A model generated the notes under the pieces. It was not told the origin of the DNA. It ran no database searches and saw nothing but the letters and a program-made list of their open reading frames with translations. Both the position numbers and the translations under genes were made by a program. DNA of 64,000 bases from an uncultured Flavobacteriaceae bacterium (lineage in GTDB: Bacteria; Bacteroidota; Bacteroidia; Flavobacteriales; Flavobacteriaceae), in contig CALHGE010000014.1 of NCBI GenBank assembly GCA_938029725.1, positions 1-64,000 of the forward strand, given 5' to 3'. Below, one piece after another: positions 1 through 8,520 of this stretch (position 1 is its first letter; every line of letters begins with the position of its first letter).

Positions 1-295
1 CAGAAGCGTAGACCAGAATGTATCGGTAAACGACTTTCCAAACTTTTTCACTCCCAATTCAGATGGCATCAATGATTTTTGGCAATTTGTTCCACCAACT
101 GAAAATTTTGAATTCACGCTATTAGGGGTAAGTATTTATGACCGTTATGGGCGTTTTCTAAAAATGATAGACCCCAAAAGTCGGGGGTGGAATGGTAATT
201 TCAATGGCAAATTACTTCCAAGTTCTGATTACTGGTTCAAGGCTATTTTCAATAATCAAAAAGAGGTTCTAGGCCACTTCGCATTGAAACGGTAA
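1..295 (+). CDS. C-terminal end of a T9SS cargo protein (type B sorting domain), 5' partial
   Basis: The reading frame is open from base 2 to the stop at 293-295 and gives about 97 residues. It contains FPNFFTPNSDGINDFW, then VSIYDRYGRF and a WNG...LPSSDYWF stretch, ending in FALKR. This order (TPN.DG.ND, then .YDR.G, W.G, YW) is the gliding-motility-associated C-terminal domain that directs Bacteroidota proteins through the type IX secretion system to the cell surface. The body of the protein lies outside the window, so its function cannot be told. It ends 92 bp before uvrB. Confidence 0.85.
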   Translation, partial: RSVDQNVSVNDFPNFFTPNSDGINDFWQFVPPTENFEFTLLGVSIYDRYGRFLKMIDPKSRGWNGNFNGKLLPSSDYWFKAIFNNQKEVLGHFALKR

Positions 296-387
296 AAAAA
301 GTCTACAACGCGTGGCCCTTTATTATTGTTAAAAACTAACTGCCTTCAGACATAAAATATACAGCTTCTCTTTCGTATTTTTAAAGG

Positions 388-2376
388 ATGAAATTTAAGG
401 TAGTATCAGATTTTAAACCCACAGGTGATCAGCCAAAAGCAATCAAGCAATTGGTCGAAGGCTTGGATGGTAAAGAGAAGTACCAAACCCTTTTGGGCGT
501 TACTGGTTCTGGAAAAACATTTACTGTAGCGAACGTCATCGAAGAAGTTCAGCGCCCTACCCTGATTTTAGCTCATAATAAGACCCTGGCTGCTCAATTA
601 TACTCAGAGTTCAAGCAGTTCTTTCCTGAAAATGCAGTAGAATACTTTGTTTCCTACTATGATTACTATCAACCAGAAGCCTTTATACCTAGTTCGGGAC
701 TTTATATCGAAAAAGATCTTTCAATTAATGAGGATATAGAAAAACTCCGTTTAAGTACTACCTCCTCTCTCCTATCAGGCCGAAGAGATGTGATTGTTAT
801 TGCCTCTGTATCCTGCTTATATGGTATTGGCAACCCTGTAGAATTTCAGAAGAATGTAATTAACATCAAAAAAGATCAGGTCATCGCTCGAACTAAGTTT
901 TTGCATCAATTAGTGCAAAGTCTATATTCAAGAACTACTGCAGACTTTCGAAACGGTAACTTCAGAGTTAAAGGTGATGTGGTAGATGTATTTCCTAGCT
1001 ACGCTGATCATGCATATCGCATTCACTTTTTCGGTGATGAAGTTGAAGAAATCGAAGCGTTTGACCCCTTCAATAATACCATAATTGAAGTTTACGAAAA
1101 CTTAAATATCTATCCGGCGAATATGTTTGTTACCTCCCCTGATATTCTTCAGAATGCCATTCATTCGATACAAGACGATTTAGTCAAACAGCTTGATTAT
1201 TTCAAAGATATTGCCAAACCACTAGAAGCAAAACGCTTAGAGGAACGAACCAATTTTGATTTGGAGATGATTCGTGAGTTAGGATACTGTTCAGGAATAG
1301 AAAACTATTCTAGATACCTAGATGGCAGAGAACCAGGTACCCGTCCTTTCTGTCTCTTAGATTACTTTCCTGACGATTACTTGATGGTGATTGATGAAAG
1401 TCACGTTACCATTCCTCAAGTACATGCCATGTACGGTGGCGATCGATCTAGAAAAGTAAATTTAGTAGATTATGGCTTTCGCCTTCCTGCAGCTATGGAC
1501 AATAGACCTCTGAAGTTCGAAGAATTTGAGGCATTACAAACTCAAGTAATCTATGTAAGTGCCACTCCTGCAGATTACGAAATGAAACTAAGTGAAGGTA
1601 TATTTGCAGAACAAATTATTCGCCCGACCGGACTCTTAGACCCAATTATTGAAGTTCGACCTAGTTTAAATCAAATCGATGATCTCGTTGAAGAAATTCA
1701 CAAGCGTGTCGAAAAAGATGAAAGAACTTTAGTGACAACGCTTACAAAACGCATGGCAGAAGAGCTAGCAAAATACCTAACGCGCATAAATGTGCGCTGC
1801 CGATATATTCATAGCGATGTAGACACCTTAGAACGGGTTGAGATTATGCAAGACCTTCGAAAAGGTATTTTTGATGTTTTAATCGGCGTTAATTTATTGA
1901 GAGAAGGACTTGATTTACCTGAAGTTTCACTTGTAGCAATTTTAGATGCTGACAAAGAAGGTTTCTTAAGAAGTAATCGCTCACTAACTCAAACCGTAGG
2001 AAGAGCGGCCAGAAATTTAAATGGTAGAGCTATAATGTATGCGGATAAAATTACAGCAAGCATGCAAAAAACTATGGATCAAACTACCTATAGACGAGAG
2101 AAACAAATCGCCTATAACACAAAACACAACATCATACCGAAAGCACTCAATAAAAGCCTGGATAGCGTACTAGCGAAAAATTCTGTTTCTACTTATCATT
2201 TTAAAAAAGAAGAGATGCGAGCTGCAGAACCGGATATGGATTATTTAACGAAAGATCAAATCGAAAAATTAATTCGTGAGAAACGTAAATCCATGGAAAA
2301 AGCTGCTAAAGAATTAGACTTTATGCATGCAGCGAAATTACGCGATGAAATAAAGCTTTTACAAAATATGGAGTGA
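388..2376 (+). CDS. uvrB: Excinuclease ABC subunit UvrB
   Basis: This is the helicase-like damage-verification subunit of nucleotide excision repair, handed to lesions by UvrA and then recruiting UvrC. At 662 aa it is full length for the family. Visible are Walker A GVTGSGKTFT (about 37-46), the DNA-threading beta-hairpin region YYDYYQPEAF (about 90-99), the DEAD-like box VIDESH, helicase motif VGRAARN and a C-terminal UVR domain (about 626-660) that contacts UvrC. The ATG start gives the usual N-terminus beginning at FKPTGDQP. It is monocistronic here, with a long AT-rich spacer after it. Confidence 0.98.
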   Translation: MKFKVVSDFKPTGDQPKAIKQLVEGLDGKEKYQTLLGVTGSGKTFTVANVIEEVQRPTLILAHNKTLAAQLYSEFKQFFPENAVEYFVSYYDYYQPEAFIPSSGLYIEKDLSINEDIEKLRLSTTSSLLSGRRDVIVIASVSCLYGIGNPVEFQKNVINIKKDQVIARTKFLHQLVQSLYSRTTADFRNGNFRVKGDVVDVFPSYADHAYRIHFFGDEVEEIEAFDPFNNTIIEVYENLNIYPANMFVTSPDILQNAIHSIQDDLVKQLDYFKDIAKPLEAKRLEERTNFDLEMIRELGYCSGIENYSRYLDGREPGTRPFCLLDYFPDDYLMVIDESHVTIPQVHAMYGGDRSRKVNLVDYGFRLPAAMDNRPLKFEEFEALQTQVIYVSATPADYEMKLSEGIFAEQIIRPTGLLDPIIEVRPSLNQIDDLVEEIHKRVEKDERTLVTTLTKRMAEELAKYLTRINVRCRYIHSDVDTLERVEIMQDLRKGIFDVLIGVNLLREGLDLPEVSLVAILDADKEGFLRSNRSLTQTVGRAARNLNGRAIMYADKITASMQKTMDQTTYRREKQIAYNTKHNIIPKALNKSLDSVLAKNSVSTYHFKKEEMRAAEPDMDYLTKDQIEKLIREKRKSMEKAAKELDFMHAAKLRDEIKLLQNME

Positions 2377-2915
2377 AACCCAGTAAAAATCGCAATTTTC
2401 TTTAGTACTACACTCCTATTTCAAATTTCAAAAGCAAAATTAAATCATTTATTAGCTCCACTATGTGGTAATCACATCAAGCTGCTTTTTTAATAAAAAT
2501 TAAAGCAACTTTTACTACTACCTGTTTAAAGCGCACTTTAATTTGAACAAAACAGCACCTAGTACTACCCTGGCCCTGGCTATTTTGCTCTTCTGTTTTG
2601 ACATCCTTGTAATTAATTCAATTTCGCTATCAAAATCGACTAATTCTGAAATAAGCAAAAGTCCTTTTTATGCCTTGTTAGATGATCCTTGCTGATTTAT
2701 TTATTTTTAATCTAATTTCATCTGACAGCAGCACACTGTGTGCTCTACATTGCAATACTTCCTAAAACACAATACAGCTTCTAGTTAAATATCTTAAAAT
2801 TAAAAAGAATAAAAACGCCCCTATTATTTAAAATAGAGACGTTTTTCAACTAACCAACTAAACCAACTTTTGTGAAAGCCTGAAGAAACAGACGGATCAC
2901 AATTTCTATATATTC
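2377..2915. other. Intergenic spacer, 539 bp, no convincing gene
   Basis: This AT-rich stretch lies between uvrB and the converging hsp20 gene. Around 2541-2694 there is an open frame of roughly 50 codons with a hydrophobic stretch (TLALAILLFCFDILVI) ending in LLDDPC, but it has only a TTG as a possible start and a stop shortly upstream. I treat it as chance or a decayed remnant. The right end holds the hsp20 terminator. I see no RNA gene. Confidence 0.5.
2811..2846 (-). terminator. Terminator hairpin downstream of hsp20
   Basis: The arms AAAACG.C.CTATT and AATAG.G.CGTTTT form a long, nearly perfect stem flanked by A and T runs. It lies about 70 bp past the hsp20 stop. The symmetric A/T flanks mean it could also stop rightward transcripts from uvrB. 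Confidence 0.7.
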
Positions 2916-3341
2916 TTAAGACAATTCAATCTGTCTTTTGGGTTTTGGTAATGCTTCTTCTTTTTTAGGAAGCCTAAAACTCAATATTCCATTTTCATAA
3001 ATCGCTTTTATATTTTCTACATCAATGGTATTGGGTAAGGTGAACGCCCTTTTAAAAGGTTTTAATGAAAACTCTCTTCGCGTGTACTTTGACTCCTTCT
3101 TTACTTCCTCATTTTTTACTTCAGTCGAAACTGTGAGGACATCTTCATCAACCTCAATATTAAAATCTTCTTTGATCCTGCCCGGAGCAGAAAGTTGTAA
3201 TTCGATATCCACCTCGTTCTCTTTTATGTTCACAGGTGGAAGATTATGTGCCAGAGTTTCTGCGCCTCCAAACCAATCTGGCTTAAAGATTTCATTCATT
3301 AATGCGGGGAATACTAGATTGTTTCTTTTCGGTATGCTCAT
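2916..3341 (-). CDS. Small heat-shock protein, Hsp20/alpha-crystallin family
   Basis: This is an ATP-independent holdase chaperone that binds unfolding proteins. At 141 aa it is normal size. The alpha-crystallin domain runs from about residue 38 to 130, with A-P-G-R near 53-56 (the usual consensus there is P-G), the conserved ENGILSFRLPK strand near the C-terminus and a short basic tail. The N-terminus (RNNLVFPALMNEIF) is like other Bacteroidota Hsp20s. Upstream lie a perfect palindrome and a tandem TGTCA pair that is also found near grpE, which fits heat-shock control. Confidence 0.93.
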   Translation of the reverse strand: MSIPKRNNLVFPALMNEIFKPDWFGGAETLAHNLPPVNIKENEVDIELQLSAPGRIKEDFNIEVDEDVLTVSTEVKNEEVKKESKYTRREFSLKPFKRAFTLPNTIDVENIKAIYENGILSFRLPKKEEALPKPKRQIELS

Positions 3342-3410
3342 AATATGTATTTTTAAATAGTTTATTTTTTAATTAATCTCATAAAGTCAAAATACATACC
3401 AACCATAATT

Positions 3411-3429
3411 TAGTGACGTTTTGTCACTA
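3411..3429. promoter_or_regulatory. Perfect inverted repeat upstream of hsp20
   Basis: TAGTGAC, five bases, GTCACTA: perfect 7-bp arms, centred about 79 bp upstream of the hsp20 start codon. A short-spaced, non-coding palindrome at this place is most simply an operator. The protein that would bind it is unknown. Confidence 0.5.
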
Positions 3430-3445
3430 TTACTATTCAAATAGC

Positions 3446-3458
3446 TGTCATAATGTCA
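3446..3458 (-). promoter_or_regulatory. TGACA-N3-TGACA element upstream of hsp20
   Basis: Read toward hsp20 this is TGACATTATGACA, two TGACA units 3 bp apart. The grpE promoter has TGACATTTTGACA in the same orientation, identical at 12 of 13 positions. I infer a shared heat-shock control element. Confidence 0.5.
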
Positions 3459-3541
3459 ATATTTTATTAAATTCAGGACCTTTCTGTCGCTTATGCAATG
3501 TTTTTAAGAACAAATTCAATTAAAATCTAAAATATCAACCT

Positions 3542-4675
3542 ATGAAAAATCAGGGTACACTTCTCATTCTGTTTGTTATTCATCTAAATATTGCAGCACA
3601 AAATCAAAGAATTCGGGATTATGGTATTGAAATCGGAGTTCTAAAAACCGGAATACACAATTGCATTACTGATGTTAAGGGCGTTAAAGTCGGACACACG
3701 ACCTTAATCAAAGGAGATAACATCAGAACAGGAGTCACCGCCATCTTGCCTCATGACGGCAATATTTTTCAATCAAAAGTACCTGCAGCTATCTATTTAG
3801 GAAACGGCTTTGGTAAGTTAGCTGGCTACAGCCAGGTAAAGGAATTGGGCACTATCGAAACTCCCATTATTCTAACCAACACCTTGAGCGTACCAGCAGC
3901 TTCAGATGCTCTTATAACTTATACTCTAGCGCAAAAGGAAAATCTCGAGGTACGCTCTGTAAATGCTGTGGTCGGAGAAACAAATGATGGATGGTTAAAC
4001 GATATTAGAGGAAGACACATTAAAGAGCAACACGTCTTGAATGCAATTAATAATGCGAAAGGCGGAGTTGTCAAAGAAGGCAATGTAGGTGCTGGCACAG
4101 GAACAATATGCTTCCAGTATAAAGGAGGAATCGGCACCTCTTCACGTCTTATTCCAAAAATCTATGGAGCATACACGGTAGGCGTCTTAGTTCAAACCAA
4201 TTTTGGAGGCGTATTTGAGTTAAATGGAGCCCCGATAGCAAAAGAACTTGACAACTACCCAAGACAATACACGTATGATGTTGATGGCTCTTGTATGATT
4301 ATTGTAATGACAGACGCTCCACTAAATGCAAGAAACTTAGAACGGATGGCAAAACGGGCGATAATGGGTTTGGCAAAAACAGGCGGCATAGCTTCGAATG
4401 GTAGTGGTGATTATGTGATTGCTGTATCAACTGCAGAAGAGAACCGTGTTTCTCACAAAAACAAATCTTTGTTTGAACAAAAAAAAGTTTTAAAAAATGG
4501 AGCAATGACGCCTCTTTTTCTTGCGACAATTGAAGCCACAGAAGAAGCCATATTAAATTCATTGTTCGCTGCCAATACAATGAAAGGAAGAGCCGGCCAT
4601 CAAGTGCAGGCTATCCCATTAGATAAAATTCTAGAAATAATGAGAAAATATAATAAGCTAATCGAAAAAAAATAG
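3542..4675 (+). CDS. P1/S58 family peptidase (DmpA-like aminopeptidase), exported
   Basis: Related to DmpA L-aminopeptidase/D-esterase and beta-peptidyl aminopeptidases, N-terminal nucleophile hydrolases that mature by self-cleavage. At 377 aa it has a signal peptide (about 1-19, ending in A-A-Q), then GITDVKGVKVGHTT-like family start sequence, the NGFGKLAG loop, and GAGTGTICFQYKGGIGTSSR (about 183-202), where self-cleavage would expose the nucleophilic serine in GTSSR. The signal peptide places it in the periplasm or outside. Substrate is unknown. It stands alone, convergent with the next gene. Confidence 0.9.
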   Translation: MKNQGTLLILFVIHLNIAAQNQRIRDYGIEIGVLKTGIHNCITDVKGVKVGHTTLIKGDNIRTGVTAILPHDGNIFQSKVPAAIYLGNGFGKLAGYSQVKELGTIETPIILTNTLSVPAASDALITYTLAQKENLEVRSVNAVVGETNDGWLNDIRGRHIKEQHVLNAINNAKGGVVKEGNVGAGTGTICFQYKGGIGTSSRLIPKIYGAYTVGVLVQTNFGGVFELNGAPIAKELDNYPRQYTYDVDGSCMIIVMTDAPLNARNLERMAKRAIMGLAKTGGIASNGSGDYVIAVSTAEENRVSHKNKSLFEQKKVLKNGAMTPLFLATIEATEEAILNSLFAANTMKGRAGHQVQAIPLDKILEIMRKYNKLIEKK

Positions 4676-4724
4676 GAATAAAAGTATTCAATTATCCTAG
4701 CTGTACTTCTTAAATATTCCTATG

Positions 4725-5126
4725 CTAATTATGATAAGTCTTAAAAATAGTAATTAACACTTCAGGCGGAACCACATTATTAGGGTACTCGTGCATAATT
4801 GAAAGCACCTGATTAATAGCAGATGGTGGCAACCCCATAGAAAGTCCCATATCATGCAAACGCCTAATCTCAAGCTCTTCTTGAGTACTATCAACATTCA
4901 TCAATAAAAGCAATCTATGAAACTGCAAAATACGCTCCGCCTCTGTCTTAGGAACAATGTGCTCACTCTCTTGGCTAAAAAGTCCGTCGAAAACATTTCG
5001 GTCAACACCTAACTGTTTCGAAACCCCCAGGAGGAATTTATACTCAGGATCTTTAATGAAATCATCAACCCTCGCAAAGGCAATCATTTCAGAAAGAATA
5101 CTTAGCTTTTCTTTAAAGGTATTCAT
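4725..5126 (-). CDS. TerB-like small helical protein
   Basis: A 133-aa soluble, mainly alpha-helical protein with no signal peptide or membrane segment. Pattern and size (GVSKQLGVD..VFDGLF.....P.TEAERILQFHRLLLLM and a final helix VPPEVLITIFKTYHN) match the flavobacterial proteins usually placed in the TerB-fold group. Such short proteins are sometimes labelled excinuclease ABC subunit B; nothing here supports that, as no helicase motif is present. Function unknown. It is convergent with the peptidase and divergent from the DUF1456 gene. Confidence 0.6.
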   Translation of the reverse strand: MNTFKEKLSILSEMIAFARVDDFIKDPEYKFLLGVSKQLGVDRNVFDGLFSQESEHIVPKTEAERILQFHRLLLLMNVDSTQEELEIRRLHDMGLSMGLPPSAINQVLSIMHEYPNNVVPPEVLITIFKTYHN

Positions 5127-5261
5127 AACTAGAGTCTTAGATAGTAAAATCTACTTTAGTATAACTAAAAAAGTAATAGCATCGTATAAATTATCGACAA
5201 ACAACGAGCAAATTACAGGCCACCACAAATTTTGTAATATCTTGCACATAAATTGAAATGT

Positions 5262-5627
5262 ATGACCAATAACGATATTTTCAAGAAACTAAGAGTAGCC
5301 TTAATGTTACGAGATGATGAAATTGTCGAGATTTTAAAACTGGCTGATTTCAAAATTTCTAAAAGTGAATTGGGCGCATTTTTCCGAAAAGAAGAGCATC
5401 CTAACTATATGGAATGCGGCGATCAAGTATTGCGAAATTTTCTAAATGCCCTAGTAATTCATTTGCGTGGAACGAAAGAAAATCCAAAAAACCCAGGGGA
5501 AGTACTTTCACAAAAAAAAGCTATTCACCAAACCGATAAGCCAAAACCAGTCTACAAAGCAATTCAACGTAAAAAACTAAATCAGGATATAGAACCTATA
5601 AAATATAAGAACAAAAAAAAGTCCTAG
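5262..5627 (+). CDS. DUF1456 family protein (YehS-like, single copy of the domain)
   Basis: Residues 2-70 (NNDIFKKLRVAL...FFRKEEHPNYMECGDQVLRNFLNALVIHLRG) carry the DUF1456 pattern. E. coli YehS has two such units; this protein has one, followed by a basic, lysine-rich tail of about 50 residues that suggests nucleic-acid contact (inference). I choose the ATG at 5262, which gives MTNNDIF, over the track's TTG at 5253. The last codons run into the terminator stem. Confidence 0.85.
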   Translation: MTNNDIFKKLRVALMLRDDEIVEILKLADFKISKSELGAFFRKEEHPNYMECGDQVLRNFLNALVIHLRGTKENPKNPGEVLSQKKAIHQTDKPKPVYKAIQRKKLNQDIEPIKYKNKKKS

Positions 5628-5654
5628 TCTCGAATTATTCGAGATAGGACCTTT
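5620..5654 (+). terminator. Terminator overlapping the DUF1456 stop codon
   Basis: AGTCCTA.TCTCGAAT and ATTCGAGA.TAGGACCTTT form a strong stem preceded by an A run. The stop codon lies in the left arm. It can serve both converging genes. Confidence 0.75.
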
Positions 5655-5678
5655 AAATTGCTAGTCATTGACCAACCG

Positions 5679-6023
5679 TTAACTAGCAATACGCACTGAT
5701 ACAGTGTATTTCTTACCTTCTTCATATTCGCTTATAGCGACCTCTTGATAGTTCAATCTACCTTTAATAAATCCCTCCAAATCTTCTTGATCCGTTTCCA
5801 CTGACAATACCACAATTTCTTTATCACTGTTCAACATAAAAAGCACCTGTGCCTCATGGCCTTGGTTAGCTTCATTCAAATTGTTGCTGTTTAAAAATTC
5901 ACCTATTTGCTTAGATAAGTTTTCAGTTTTAGATGGCTCAACATCTTTTTTTAAATCGTTTGCAAAAATACTTCCGGTAGAAAGTAGCAAAGCTGCTACT
6001 AGCATTAAACTAATTTTTCTCAT
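5679..6023 (-). CDS. Small secreted protein of unknown function
   Basis: This 114-aa protein has a clear signal peptide (MRKISLMLVAALLLSTGSIFA, cleavage near residue 21). The mature part is about 90 residues: a helix (ENLSKQIGEFLNSNNL) and then alternating beta-strand sequence (AQVLFMLNSDKEIVVLSVE ... KYTVSVRI). The LFMLNSDKEIVVLSV strand pair recalls the TonB C-terminal fold, but that is only a resemblance. Probably periplasmic. Function unknown. It shares a convergent terminator region with the DUF1456 gene. Confidence 0.75.
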   Translation of the reverse strand: MRKISLMLVAALLLSTGSIFANDLKKDVEPSKTENLSKQIGEFLNSNNLNEANQGHEAQVLFMLNSDKEIVVLSVETDQEDLEGFIKGRLNYQEVAISEYEEGKKYTVSVRIAS

Positions 6024-6457
6024 GACTTGATTGTTTTTTAACCCTGATTCGTTGATTGACGATTTTAGTTCAGGATTTGATTAATACTCAATTAATGAAT
6101 TACTAAAAAGACGCCTCAAAACTACTATTGTTACAGCTGAGATGATTTTTAACATTTTTTTATTAATTCGACTGTGCTCATCTACAGTAGAAAACTATTC
6201 TAAAACAAAAAACTAATACCTTGAAAATCAATAACTTAAAAACTACATTGACTTTGTATTTAATAGCTAAAATTTAGTGAAGAAAAAAAGTAACAAAATC
6301 TACTTCAACAACAACTATCAAAATTATTTAACAGCGTAATACACCAGTTAAGACTTTATTTCGAAAAAAGAAAGGCAACTATTTTAAATAGTTGCCATAG
6401 AAAAAGGGCAATGTTTAAAATAACATTGCCCTTTTTAAAGTATTTAAAATGTATTAT
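6024..6457. other. Intergenic spacer, 434 bp
   Basis: AT-rich spacer between the small secreted protein gene and the 3' end of sucC, both leftward. No open frame or RNA gene stands out. Its right end holds the two tandem hairpins listed separately; the left end should contain the promoter of the secreted protein gene. Confidence 0.5.
6374..6436 (-). terminator. Two tandem perfect hairpins downstream of sucC
   Basis: Reading leftward from sucC: a 15-bp perfect stem (AAAAAGGGCAATGTT / AACATTGCCCTTTTT, 6-base loop, 6401-6436) followed by a 10-bp perfect stem (GGCAACTATT / AATAGTTGCC, 3-base loop, 6374-6396). The first has T runs on both strands, so it is an efficient intrinsic terminator; the second looks like a backup or 3'-end stabiliser. 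Confidence 0.8.
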
Positions 6458-7651
6458 CTAAGCCAAAACTGCCTTCACTTTATCTGCAGCTTCTTGAAAC
6501 TGTACAGCTGAATGAACCTCTAAGCCTGAATTATCGATAATATCTTTTGCAATTTCGGCATTGGTACCCTGTAAACGAACTATAATTGGAACGTTCATAG
6601 CATCACCCATATTCTTATAGGCTTCAACTATACCATTTGCCACACGATCACAACGCACAATACCTCCAAAGATATTTACTAGTATCGCTTTTACTCCTTT
6701 ATCTTTTAAAATGATACGAAAAGCTTCTTCCACTCTTTTTGCATCTGCCGTACCACCAACATCTAAGAAGTTAGCAGGCTCTCCACCCGCCATTTTAATT
6801 AAATCCATCGTTGCCATAGCAAGTCCGGCACCGTTGACCATGCAACCGACGTTTCCATCTAAATCTACATAATTCAAGCCTAATGCACCTGCTTCAACCT
6901 CTATTGGGTTTTCTTCACGCAAATCACGCATTTCTGAATATTGCTTTCTTCTATACAATGCATTGTCGTCAATTGATACTTTAGCATCAACCGCCATGAT
7001 TTTATCATCAGATGTTTTGAGAACTGGATTGATTTCAAACATATTAGAATCACTTTCAACATATGCCTTATACAAAGAAGCAATGAACTTTGTCATCTCT
7101 TTAAAAGCAGTTCCAGATAAGCCTAAATTGAAAGCTATCTTACGCGCTTGAAAAGGAAGCAATCCTGTTGAAGGATCAATTTCTTCTGTAAAAATAAGGT
7201 GTGGCGTACTTTCTGCAACCTCCTCTATATCCATCCCACCTTCGGTAGAATACATAATCATATTTTTTCCTGTACCTCTATTTAATACAACAGATACATA
7301 GAACTCACTGGTTTCACTATCGCCTGGGTAGTATACATCTTCAGCAATTAATACCTGGTGTACTTTTTTACCTTCTGCAGAAGTTTGTGGTGTAATCAAA
7401 TTCATTCCGATCATCTGACCAGCAATCTCTTCAACTTCTTTAAGATTTTTCGCAATTTTAACTCCACCGCCTTTACCTCTACCACCTGCATGAACCTGTG
7501 CTTTTATCACATGCCATCCGGTACCTGTTTCAGCTGTTAATTGTTTAGCAGCATCAACTGCTTCTTTGGCATTATGTGCGACAATACCGCGCTGAATACG
7601 AACGCCAAAACTGGCTAAAATTTCTTTTCCTTGATACTCGTGAAGATTCAT
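6458..7651 (-). CDS. sucC: Succinyl-CoA synthetase beta subunit
   Basis: Beta subunit of the TCA-cycle enzyme that makes ATP or GTP from succinyl-CoA together with SucD. At 397 aa it is full length. N-terminal ATP-grasp domain with KAQVHAGGRGKGGGV (about 50-64) and metal/phosphate residues EINPV.....DAK; C-terminal flavodoxin-like domain with ANFLDVGGTAD and NIFGGIVRCD, the helix facing the alpha-subunit histidine. sucD is not adjacent, as is common in Flavobacteriaceae. A TATTTTTG -7 element lies about 30 bp upstream. Confidence 0.97.
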   Translation of the reverse strand: MNLHEYQGKEILASFGVRIQRGIVAHNAKEAVDAAKQLTAETGTGWHVIKAQVHAGGRGKGGGVKIAKNLKEVEEIAGQMIGMNLITPQTSAEGKKVHQVLIAEDVYYPGDSETSEFYVSVVLNRGTGKNMIMYSTEGGMDIEEVAESTPHLIFTEEIDPSTGLLPFQARKIAFNLGLSGTAFKEMTKFIASLYKAYVESDSNMFEINPVLKTSDDKIMAVDAKVSIDDNALYRRKQYSEMRDLREENPIEVEAGALGLNYVDLDGNVGCMVNGAGLAMATMDLIKMAGGEPANFLDVGGTADAKRVEEAFRIILKDKGVKAILVNIFGGIVRCDRVANGIVEAYKNMGDAMNVPIIVRLQGTNAEIAKDIIDNSGLEVHSAVQFQEAADKVKAVLA

Positions 7652-7679
7652 ATATATAAGGTGTATTTAGATTCAGATA

Positions 7680-7687
7680 CAAAAATA
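7680..7687 (-). promoter_or_regulatory. sucC promoter -7 element
   Basis: On the minus strand TATTTTTG matches TAnnTTTG and leaves a leader of about 20-25 nt before the sucC ATG at 7651. No clear -33 TTG at standard spacing; a heptamer tandem repeat starts 27 bp further upstream. Confidence 0.5.
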
Positions 7688-7713
7688 GGAAACGATTATG
7701 ATTTACACTAAAA

Positions 7714-7753
7714 TAATCAGTAATCAGTAATCAGTAATCAGTAATCAGTAATC
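7714..7753. repeat. Tandem heptanucleotide repeat, (TAATCAG)x5 plus TAATC
   Basis: Five exact copies of the 7-bp unit TAATCAG (7714-7748) followed by a partial unit. It lies between the Lon-like gene and sucC, just upstream of the sucC promoter. Exact short tandem copies change number by replication slippage. Confidence 0.9.
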
Positions 7754-7812
7754 GAAAATCAAATTTTTATAGCACAAACGAGAATACCCGTCTTTTTATT
7801 TTGAGCTTGTCA

Positions 7813-8454
7813 TCACTTTACGGAATAGTCGTCAAAATCTAGTGGGTCAAAATTTTTGAAATCTCCATTTAATTTTATCGTTTGCTTCGTTCGATTTACC
7901 TCTTCCAAAACAGCAATGGTAGTCACCAAATGATTTTTAATAAAGGCTAGACGCTCACTTTCTCTTGAAATTTGCAAGAGTTCATATTCTTGATCAAACG
8001 ACAATCCCATTTTATGAACTAGTACATAACTATGGAATTTATCAACAGGTATTGGAGTGAAAGGCACCGACATCAGGTTATACAAAGCCTCCAAAAGCCC
8101 TAAAACTTCTTTTCTACTGGTATTATCGGCATCATTAATATTATCTAAAAATTCAACATCTCCACCGGAATATAACTTTCCTTCCAATTGATTTTCAAAA
8201 GCATTGACTTTAAAAACTTGTCGCGCAACACAGGTAACATCCATCTCACCTCCTTCATAAGAATTTACAACCTCAACCAACTGCACTTCCGTTCCAAAAA
8301 GTATGCTCTCATGAATATAAACTGGAATACCAAAAGTAACCGCATCCTCACGACAGTCGTTTATCAACTGCTTATAGCGCTCTTCAAAAATATGTAGAGG
8401 AACGGTCTCGCCGGGAAAAAATATAGATTGCAAAGGGAATAAAGGTAATTTCAT
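7813..8454 (-). CDS. Lon N-terminal (substrate-binding, PUA-like) domain protein
   Basis: A stand-alone Lon substrate-binding domain of about 213 aa with no ATPase or protease part. The start MKLPLFPLQSIFFPGETVPLHIFE is the hallmark of the domain (LPLFPL....PG....L.IFE.RY). I choose the ATG at 8454, since the 12 extra residues in the track (TTG or GTG start) would precede this conserved N-terminus. Related free-standing proteins are conserved but their role is unclear, possibly recognition of misfolded proteins. Cytoplasmic. Divergent from lysA. Confidence 0.88.
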   Translation of the reverse strand: MKLPLFPLQSIFFPGETVPLHIFEERYKQLINDCREDAVTFGIPVYIHESILFGTEVQLVEVVNSYEGGEMDVTCVARQVFKVNAFENQLEGKLYSGGDVEFLDNINDADNTSRKEVLGLLEALYNLMSVPFTPIPVDKFHSYVLVHKMGLSFDQEYELLQISRESERLAFIKNHLVTTIAVLEEVNRTKQTIKLNGDFKNFDPLDFDDYSVK

Positions 8455-8520
8455 ATACGAGGAACAATTTGAGTAAAAATACGACACCATAGGCGCAACA
8501 ACAAATGAATTACAAACTTG

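Noticed and set aside
2541-2694. Hydrophobic peptide ORF after uvrB
   Set aside because: It has only a TTG start, a stop just upstream, and no similarity to the other small membrane peptides in the window.
4725-5126. Labelling this 133-aa protein as excinuclease ABC subunit B because of database habit and uvrB nearby
   Set aside because: It has no Walker or helicase motifs and the real uvrB is complete at 388-2376.
7714-7753. CRISPR-like array
   Set aside because: Units are 7 bp with no spacers; it is a simple tandem repeat.
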